A program made the translations under genes and the position numbers. Shown here one piece after another: positions 1 to 6,621 of a DNA stretch of 8,133 bases (positions are counted from its first letter, which is position 1; each line of letters begins with the position of its first letter). The DNA is from JBECKR01 sp040235415 (GTDB lineage Bacteria > Acidobacteriota > Polarisedimenticolia > Polarisedimenticolales > Polarisedimenticolaceae). The DNA lies in the NCBI GenBank assembly GCA_040235415.1, contig JBECKR010000438.1, positions 1-8,133 on the forward strand, in the 5' to 3' direction. Under the pieces are notes generated by a model. The model was not told where the DNA came from, did no database searches, and saw only the letters and a list, made by a program, of their open reading frames with translations.

Positions 1-2705
1 ACCCCGCGGTGCGGCACGGCGTGCTCGCGAACGGCCTGACGTACTACGTCCGCGCCAACGCGCGGCCCGAGAAGCGGGCGGAGCTGAGGCTCGTCGTGAA
101 CGCGGGGTCGGTGCTCGAGGACGACGACCAGCGCGGGCTCGCGCACTTCTGCGAGCACATGGCGTTCAACGGGACCGAGCACTTCGAGAAGCAGCGGCTC
201 GTCGACTACCTGGAGCGCATCGGGATGCGGTTCGGGCCGGACGTCAACGCGTACACGAGCTTCGACGAGACGGTGTACATGCTGCAGGTTCCGACGGACG
301 ACGACGCCATCGTGGCGACGGCGTTCGAAATCCTCGAGGACTGGGCGCACCGCGTGTCCTACGAGGACGACGAGATCGACAAGGAGCGCGGCGTCGTGAT
401 CGAGGAGTGGCGCCTGGGGCGCGGGGCGCAGGCGCGCGTGCGCGACCGGCAGTTCCCGGTGCTGTTCCACGGCTCGCGCTACGCCGAGCGCCTCGTCATC
501 GGGGACAGGGAGGTGCTGGAAAGCGCGCCGCACGACGCGCTGCGGCGGTTCTACCGCGACTGGTACCGGCCCGAGCTCATGGCGGTCGTGGCGGTCGGCG
601 ACTTCGACCCCGCGGCGATCGAGCGGCTCGTGCGCGAGCACTTCTCCGGGATCCGCGGGCCCGCGGCGCCGCGCGAGCGCCGGAGCTTCGAGGTCCCGGA
701 CAACGACGCGCCGCTCGTGTCGATCGCGACCGACCCCGAGCTGTCGGCGACCTCGGTGACGCTGGTGTTCAAGCGCGACGTCGAGCCCGAGGCGAGCGCG
801 CGCGACCTGCGCCGCGTCGCGGTCGACCGGCTGTACGACTCCATGCTCGAGGACCGCCTGGCGGAGCTCGCGCGGCGGCCCGATCCGCCGTTCCTGCACG
901 CCTACGCGTCGTCCGGAAGGTGGGTCCGGACCGAGGGGGTGTACGTCCTCGGGGCCGGGGTGCCGCCGGGAGGGCTCGAGCGCGGCCTCGCCGCGCTGCT
1001 CGACGAGGCGAGGAGGGTCGAGCTCCACGGCTTCACGGCGAGCGAGCTCGAGCGCGCCAAGGCCGACTACCTCCGGGGTGTGGAGCAGGCGTTCGCCGAG
1101 CGCGACAAGCGCGAGTCCTGGGGTTTCGCGTCGGAGTACGTCCGGAACTTCCTGACCGGGGAGGCGTCGCCCGGGATCGAGCTCGAGCACGCCATGGCGA
1201 AGCGCGTCGTGCCGGCGGTGACGCTCGAGGAGGTCGACGCGCGGGCCAGGCAGTGGATGACGCCGCGCAACCGCGTCGTGCTCGTGAGCGCGCCGGAGTC
1301 CGAAGCCGCGGGGCTTCCCGGCCGCGATCGCCTGCTCGCGGAGATCGACGGCGCCGGGCGGCGCGAGGTCGCGGCGTACGTCGACGCGGTGAGCGACGCG
1401 CCGCTCGTCCCGGAGGCGCCCGAGCCGGGGAAGGTCGTGCGCGAGGAGACGGTCGACGCGGTCGGCGTGACGTCGTGGACGCTGTCGAACGGCGTCCGCG
1501 TGCTGCTCAAGCCGACCGACTTCAAGAACGACCAGGTTCTGATCCGGGCGTTCAGCCCCGGCGGGACGTCGCTCGTCGACGACGCGTCGTTCGTGTCCGC
1601 CTCGCTCGCGACCGCGGTGGTGCGCGAGGGTGGGCTCGGGGAGTTCGGCCGGGACGAGCTCGACAAGAAGCTCGCCGGCAAGGTCGCCTTCGTCGCGCCG
1701 TTCATCGACGAGCTCGAGGAGGGTCTCAGCGGGTCGGCGTCGCCCCGCGACCTCGACACCCTGTTCCGGCTCGTGTACCTGACGTTCACCGCGCCGCGGC
1801 GCGACCCCGCGAGCTTCGAGGCGTTCGTCGCGCGCACCCGGGCGTCGCTCGAGAACCAGGGGAACGTGCCGGGGGTGGTGTTCTCGCGCGAGCTCGCGCG
1901 GCGGCTGTCGCAGGATCACTTCCGGAGGCGGCCGTTGACCCCCGAGGTGCTGGGAGAGCTCGACCTCGACCGCGCGCTCGCGGCCTACCGCGACCGCTTC
2001 GCGGACGCCTCGGACTTCACGTTCGTGCTCGTCGGGAGCTTCGAGCCCGCCGCGGTGCGGCCGCTCGTCGAGACCTGGCTCGGCGGTCTGCCCTCGCTCG
2101 GCCGGGAGGAGACCTGGCGCGACGTCGGCGTGCGGCCGCCCGAGGGGGTCGTGAGGTTCGAGGTCCGGAAGGGGCTCGAGCCCCAGAGCCGGGTGCAGAT
2201 CGTGTTCCGCGGCGAGGCGTCGTGGAGCGTCGAGGCCGACCACCTCGCCGACGCGCTCGTGACCGCGCTTCGCATCCGGCTGCGGGAGGTGCTGCGCGAG
2301 GACATGGGCGGCGTCTACGGCGTCGGCGTGACGGGCGGGCTCCTGCGGCGCCCCGTCGAGCGCTACGCGTTCTCGATCGGGTTCGGCTGCGACCCGGCGC
2401 GGGTCGACGATCTCGTCGCGGCGGTGTTCCGCGAGATCGAGGCGTTCCGCCGCGACGGGCCCGGCGAGGCGTACGTCGAGAAGGTCCGCGAGGCCGAACG
2501 ACGCGCGCGCGAGACCGACCTCCGCGAGAACCGCTTCTGGGCGAGCGCGATCGCGTTCCGGGCCGACAACGGGCTCGACCTCGCGGCCATCCCCGACCAC
2601 GAGCGCCTCGTCGCCCTCGTCACGGCGGACGCGCTGCGCGACGCCGCCCGCCGCTACCTCGACCCCGCCGACGGCTACGTCCAGGGCGTCCTCCTTCCGG
2701 AATAG
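1..2705 (+). CDS. M16 family zinc metallopeptidase (pitrilysin/insulinase type), 5'-truncated
   Basis: The protein is a zinc-dependent endopeptidase of the M16 family, probably exported or periplasmic and degrading peptides, though the substrate cannot be inferred. The frame is already open at the left edge (first full codon at 3), and the text before the GTG at 9 reads like the start of the mature M16 domain, so the true start and any signal peptide lie upstream. Numbering from that GTG, the inverted zinc motif HFCEH is at residues 46-50. The third ligand, E126 in KERGVVIEEW, is exactly 76 residues after H50, as in mitochondrial processing peptidase. A first M16 C-terminal-type domain follows (about 165-350). 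The second half begins near W490 (WTLSNGVRVLLK) and lacks HxxEH, as expected for the inactive half. R759 and Y770 (LREVLREDMGGVYGV) match the substrate-binding Arg/Tyr pair. The C-terminus (GVLLPE) is typical of the family, so the 3' end looks intact. The family assignment is firm; the cellular role is inferred. Confidence 0.95.
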   Translation, partial: PAVRHGVLANGLTYYVRANARPEKRAELRLVVNAGSVLEDDDQRGLAHFCEHMAFNGTEHFEKQRLVDYLERIGMRFGPDVNAYTSFDETVYMLQVPTDDDAIVATAFEILEDWAHRVSYEDDEIDKERGVVIEEWRLGRGAQARVRDRQFPVLFHGSRYAERLVIGDREVLESAPHDALRRFYRDWYRPELMAVVAVGDFDPAAIERLVREHFSGIRGPAAPRERRSFEVPDNDAPLVSIATDPELSATSVTLVFKRDVEPEASARDLRRVAVDRLYDSMLEDRLAELARRPDPPFLHAYASSGRWVRTEGVYVLGAGVPPGGLERGLAALLDEARRVELHGFTASELERAKADYLRGVEQAFAERDKRESWGFASEYVRNFLTGEASPGIELEHAMAKRVVPAVTLEEVDARARQWMTPRNRVVLVSAPESEAAGLPGRDRLLAEIDGAGRREVAAYVDAVSDAPLVPEAPEPGKVVREETVDAVGVTSWTLSNGVRVLLKPTDFKNDQVLIRAFSPGGTSLVDDASFVSASLATAVVREGGLGEFGRDELDKKLAGKVAFVAPFIDELEEGLSGSASPRDLDTLFRLVYLTFTAPRRDPASFEAFVARTRASLENQGNVPGVVFSRELARRLSQDHFRRRPLTPEVLGELDLDRALAAYRDRFADASDFTFVLVGSFEPAAVRPLVETWLGGLPSLGREETWRDVGVRPPEGVVRFEVRKGLEPQSRVQIVFRGEASWSVEADHLADALVTALRIRLREVLREDMGGVYGVGVTGGLLRRPVERYAFSIGFGCDPARVDDLVAAVFREIEAFRRDGPGEAYVEKVREAERRARETDLRENRFWASAIAFRADNGLDLAAIPDHERLVALVTADALRDAARRYLDPADGYVQGVLLPE

Positions 2706-2783
2706 GGGACATTCCCCGATTTCAGCGGAAGCCGCGGAACACAGGCGTTTTCGGGAGCCGGAAACCAAGGAATGTCCCCGATT
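2705..2783. repeat. Palindromic intergenic repeat (REP-like) abutting the M16 stop codon
   Basis: GGGGACATTCC at 2705-2715 is perfectly inverted as GGAATGTCCCC at 2769-2779. The pairing continues imperfectly inward to 2723 and 2761, giving 16 of 19 positions matched. Inside is a small hairpin, GCGG-AAG-CCGC at 2725-2735, flanked by TTC/GAA. Both ends also share TCCCCGATT in direct orientation (2713-2721 and 2775-2783). The element is visibly less GC-rich than the flanking genes, has no T tract and no open frame of its own. Its first base is the last base of the TAG stop of the peptidase gene. Similar GGGACATTCCCC-type termini recur in intergenic palindromic repeats of bacteria with REP-associated transposases. 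That link is from memory and is not demonstrated here. Dispersal elsewhere in the genome cannot be judged from one copy. Confidence 0.7.
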
Positions 2784-2811
2784 CCGGGCTGTGGAAGCCA
2801 CGGGGCGGTTC

Positions 2812-2820
2812 TGCTAGGCT
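2812..2820 (+). promoter_or_regulatory. Putative extended -10 promoter for EF-G
   Basis: TGC followed by TAGGCT reads as an extended -10 element (TGn plus a hexamer with TA at the start and T at the end). It lies about 45 bases before the EF-G start codon and just after the palindromic repeat. The expected -35 position (around 2792-2797, TGGAAG) matches poorly, which extended -10 promoters tolerate. The stretch from here to the gene is less GC-rich than its surroundings. This is a prediction from sequence only. Confidence 0.4.
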
Positions 2821-2835
2821 GCTTCGTTCTTCGTT

Positions 2836-2858
2836 TCTCGAACCGCGTACGAGAGGTG
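2836..2858 (+). promoter_or_regulatory. EF-G ribosome binding site, partly within a small hairpin
   Basis: GAGGTG at 2853-2858 is a good Shine-Dalgarno match, 7 bases before the GTG at 2866, and supports that start. The preceding bases can fold as TCTCG (2836-2840) paired with CGAGA (2850-2854). Wobble pairs could extend the stem over the GAGG core, so part of the site could be masked. The stem is short and any regulatory effect is speculative. Confidence 0.5.
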
Positions 2859-2865
2859 TTACGCC

Positions 2866-4953
<2,088 letters not shown>

Positions 4954-4955
4954 AC

Positions 4956-4961
4956 GGGAGG
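4956..4961 (+). promoter_or_regulatory. Ribosome binding site choosing the ATPase start
   Basis: GGGAGG lies between the EF-G stop codon (4951-4953) and two in-frame ATGs. It is only 2 bases before the ATG at 4964, which is too close for good initiation. It is 8 bases before the ATG at 4970, which is near optimal, so 4970 is preferred. Confidence 0.7.
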
Positions 4962-4969
4962 CCATGGCG

Positions 4970-5674
4970 ATGCATCGCAAGGAAGTGAACGAGAGGAGCC
5001 CGCTGCGATTGCTCGAGAGCTCGATCCGCGGCGGTCTCGGTCGCGGCAACGTCGGCGTCATGATCGCCCGCCACGGCGTCGGCAAGACCGCGTTCCTGGT
5101 CGGCGTCGCGCTCGACGACCTCATGCGCGGGCAGAACGTGCTGCACGTCTCCCTCGAGCACCCGGTCGCCAAGGTCCGGGAGTACTACGACGAGCTGTTC
5201 ATGGAGCTCGCGCACGACCGCGGGCTCGAGGACGTCTGGAAGGTGCGGGTCGACGTCGAGCGGCACCGCCGCATCCACAGCTATCTCGGAAACGTCTTCA
5301 CGATCGACAAGCTGCGCGACGCCCTGTCGTTCATGAAGCGGCACGGCGACTTCGAGCCGTCCGCGATCATGATCGACGGCTTCGAGTTCCAGGCCGCGAC
5401 GCCCGAGGACCTGCGGCTGTTGCGCGAGATCGCGCGCGAGGCGGACGCCGAGCTCTGGATGAGCGCCGTCACGCACCGCGATTCCGAGCGCAACGACCGC
5501 GGGATTCCGGAGCCGGTGGCGCACCTCGAGGCCGAGATCGACGTCGTCCTCACCATGGCGCACGACGGCAAGAAGGGCGTGCACCTGACGCTGAGGAAGG
5601 ACCACGACAGCGTCGAGGTCCCGGACTTGAAGCTCGCGCTCGACCCGACGACGATGCTGCTCGTCCGCGAGTAG
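4970..5674 (+). CDS. Small RecA/DnaB/KaiC-like P-loop ATPase of unknown function
   Basis: This predicted soluble protein of 234 residues resembles the ATPase core of the RecA/DnaB/KaiC superfamily and carries no extra domain. The N-terminus has the family's lead-in, GGLGRGNVGVMIAR (21-34). The P-loop is ARHGVGKT (33-40), with K39 and T40 intact but Ala in place of the usual first Gly of GxxxxGKT. Strand 2 ends in VSLE (E63), as in DnaB-type helicases, where this Glu activates water. Walker B is AIMIDG with D136. A later SAVTHRD segment resembles a sensor strand. There is no signal peptide, membrane segment, zinc finger or DnaB N-terminal domain. It is 16 bases from EF-G with no terminator between, so co-transcription is very likely. 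An alternative ATG at 4964 would add two residues. I do not recognise a named family; the link to translation is suggested only by position. Confidence 0.85.
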   Translation: MHRKEVNERSPLRLLESSIRGGLGRGNVGVMIARHGVGKTAFLVGVALDDLMRGQNVLHVSLEHPVAKVREYYDELFMELAHDRGLEDVWKVRVDVERHRRIHSYLGNVFTIDKLRDALSFMKRHGDFEPSAIMIDGFEFQAATPEDLRLLREIAREADAELWMSAVTHRDSERNDRGIPEPVAHLEAEIDVVLTMAHDGKKGVHLTLRKDHDSVEVPDLKLALDPTTMLLVRE

Positions 5675-5680
5675 CCGGCG

Positions 5681-6202
5681 TCAATCCGACCGGCGGTACA
5701 GCCCGTCGAACACGGTCTTCCAGGTCGAGCCGCCGTCCCTCGAGACGTCCCAGACCTGCCGCACCGAGCCGTCCGCGGCCGGCGTCCAGGTGACGCGGTT
5801 CTCGAGCGTCTTGCCCTCGCGGCCGCGGGTCCGGCCCTCGAGCACCATCGCGCCGTCGCGCAGACCGCCCTCGAGCACGAGCAGCGACCCCTGCGCGTCG
5901 ACCCAAGTCTGGTGCCACACGCCTCGGGTCGCGTCGTAGACGTTCGTGCTCGTGCCGCTCCCGCCGCCCGCGCCGCTCCATTCCTCCCGCAGCGCGCAGC
6001 CGCCGAGGATCGACGTGATCCGGTTGTGCCCGGCGAGCTTCCCGTCCGGCGTCGTCACGGTCCACTCGCCGAGCCAGAAGTCGAACTGGCGGTGCTCGGC
6101 GCTCGAGCACGGCGCGGCCGGGGCGGCCGGGGCGGGCTCCCCGGCGACCGCGGCCCCCACCGCGAGCAGCGCCACGGCGACGAGACACGGGATCGGATTC
6201 AT
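5681..6202 (-). CDS. Exported hypothetical protein with FDFWLGEW motif (DUF1579-like)
   Basis: The product is 173 residues. Residues 1-20 form a hydrophobic segment ending in AVA before Gly21, a plausible signal peptide cleavage site, although its N-region has no Lys or Arg, which is unusual. A Pro/Ala-rich linker (22-31) leads to HRQFDFWLGEWTV (37-49), the hallmark of a widespread secreted family related to DUF1579. Later segments rich in Trp, Gly and beta-prone residues (NRITSILGGCALREEW, GVWHQTWVD, SRDGGSTWKTVFDG) suggest a lipocalin-like barrel. No catalytic residues are evident and the function is unknown. The start at 6202 is chosen because GGAGGT lies 4 bases upstream on this strand and the signal peptide begins there. 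The frame stays open further upstream, but that extension is Pro/Arg-rich and would cross a terminator hairpin. The gene converges on the ATPase gene with a 6-base gap and is preceded by an intrinsic terminator, suggesting attenuated expression. Confidence 0.88.
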   Translation of the reverse strand: MNPIPCLVAVALLAVGAAVAGEPAPAAPAAPCSSAEHRQFDFWLGEWTVTTPDGKLAGHNRITSILGGCALREEWSGAGGGSGTSTNVYDATRGVWHQTWVDAQGSLLVLEGGLRDGAMVLEGRTRGREGKTLENRVTWTPAADGSVRQVWDVSRDGGSTWKTVFDGLYRRSD

Positions 6203-6206
6203 GGCG

Positions 6207-6212
6207 ACCTCC
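6207..6212 (-). promoter_or_regulatory. Ribosome binding site of the exported protein
   Basis: On the minus strand this reads GGAGGT, followed by four bases and ATG. It fixes the start at 6202 rather than further upstream. It lies only about 20 bases beyond the T tract of the upstream terminator, so ribosome binding is possible only on transcripts that read through that terminator or start after it. Confidence 0.8.
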
Positions 6213-6230
6213 ACGCCCCCCGGGTCGGAG

Positions 6231-6264
6231 CAAAAAAAGAGGCCGGCGGACCATTCCGCCGGCC
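6231..6264 (-). terminator. Intrinsic (rho-independent) terminator upstream of the exported-protein gene
   Basis: Read on the minus strand, GGCCGGCGGA pairs perfectly over 10 bp with TCCGCCGGCC around a 4-base ATGG loop (6264 to 6241). It is followed at once by TCTTTTTTT (6240-6232). This is a textbook hairpin plus U tract and a striking run of T in such GC-rich DNA. On the plus strand the hairpin is followed by C residues, so it is directional. It stops transcription entering from the right and lies 29 bases before the start codon at 6202. That is the arrangement of a transcription attenuator, or the 3' end of a small RNA made from the interval to the right. Confidence 0.85.
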
Positions 6265-6287
6265 CCCCTGGCACCGGCCGAGGGGGG
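6263..6287 (-). other. Second hairpin just before the terminator
   Basis: CCCCCCT (6263-6269 on the plus strand) and AGGGGGG (6281-6287) form a perfect 7-bp stem with an 11-base loop. The stem shares two bases (6263-6264) with the base of the terminator stem. The two hairpins must therefore either stack with the shared bases in one of them or compete. An alternative pairing, CACCG (6272-6276) with CGGTG (6288-6292), would disrupt this hairpin. The pairing is seen directly; any switching role is inference. Confidence 0.5.
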
Positions 6288-6349
6288 CGGTGACCGGCGC
6301 CCGGGACAGATCGTCCGGGACCGCGTCCTTGCCGGCGCAACTCCGGCGG

Positions 6350-6393
6350 CGCGGGGGCGGATCGGAGGAGTCGGGGTTCGGGCCGCCCCCGCG
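6350..6393. repeat. Perfect 11-bp inverted repeat
   Basis: CGCGGGGGCGG at 6350-6360 is perfectly complementary to CCGCCCCCGCG at 6383-6393, with a 22-base spacer. In RNA from either strand it would make a very stable stem-loop. A separate 10-bp palindrome, GGACGCGTCC, follows at 6395-6404. Neither has an adjacent T tract on either strand, so they are not terminators by themselves. They may belong to a structured leader RNA or be protein-binding sites between the two divergent genes. Confidence 0.6.
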
Positions 6394-6577
6394 TGGACGC
6401 GTCCCCATTCGACTCGCGCAGCGGTGTACGCCCGACCGGCGGCGCGCGACATGGTGCCGGCATGAGATCGCGGTGGGCTCCCGATGAACCCACAAGTCTC
6501 CTTCCCACAGCGGGATGCGTCCGGGCGTGAACCGCGCCGGGTCACCGCCGGGCGACCCCCGGGCCCCCGCCGCGGCG

Positions 6578-6583
6578 TATACT
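6578..6583 (+). promoter_or_regulatory. Putative -10 element for the winged-helix regulator gene
   Basis: TATACT is a strong -10 match in otherwise almost AT-free sequence. It would start a transcript about 30 bases before the TTG start codon at 6622. No good -35 hexamer lies 16-18 bases upstream. Because GTATAC is palindromic, the minus strand also offers TATACG here (6581-6576). The site could therefore serve divergent promoters, including one for the exported-protein leader. Confidence 0.35.
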
Positions 6584-6610
6584 TCGAGGACCACACCGAG
6601 CGACACCGCG

Positions 6611-6616
6611 AGGAGG
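6611..6616 (+). promoter_or_regulatory. Ribosome binding site fixing a TTG start
   Basis: AGGAGG is a full Shine-Dalgarno core, 5 bases before TTG at 6622. No in-frame ATG or GTG lies near enough to precede the winged-helix domain, which begins about ten residues later. The rare TTG start is therefore well supported. Confidence 0.8.
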
Positions 6617-6621
6617 CATCC

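Larger units (their letters stand above)
6241..6575 (-). ncRNA. Candidate structured leader or small RNA (class unknown)
   Basis: This covers most of the 419-base interval between the divergent genes at 6202 and 6622. I see no credible coding region in it: open frames here have Pro/Arg-rich, low-complexity products without start signals. It contains a perfect 11-bp inverted repeat (6350-6360 with 6383-6393), the hairpin at 6263-6287 and the terminator. CCGCCGG segments (complement of 6438-6444 and 6343-6349) could also pair with the 5' arm of the terminator stem as an antiterminator. I compared it by eye with cobalamin, c-di-GMP-I, ZTP, fluoride and SAH riboswitches and with 6S and SRP RNA and found no convincing match. 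The right boundary is arbitrary, placed near the TATA-like element. A long 5' leader of the exported-protein mRNA is the simplest reading. Confidence 0.35.

Noticed and set aside
2725..2739. Terminator for the M16 gene in the repeat
   Set aside because: The repeat folds into hairpins, but none is followed by a run of T; the short TTTT at 2748-2751 does not follow a stable stem directly.
5674..5694. Bidirectional terminator between the convergent genes
   Set aside because: GCCGG and CCGGC can pair over 5 bp across an 11-base loop, but there is no T tract on either strand, and such stems are expected by chance at this GC content.
6203..6508. N-terminal extension of the exported protein to an upstream start
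   Set aside because: The extension is Pro/Arg/Gly-rich, places the signal peptide internally and crosses the terminator hairpin. The ATG at 6202 has its own good ribosome binding site.
6465..6545. Possible cobalamin riboswitch or 6S RNA on the minus strand
   Set aside because: Short similarities (a CCCGC...TGTGGGAAGGAG stretch; a GTGGG/CCCAC hairpin) caught the eye, but the conserved cobalamin core with the B12 box, and the 6S central bubble with its closing stem, could not be found.
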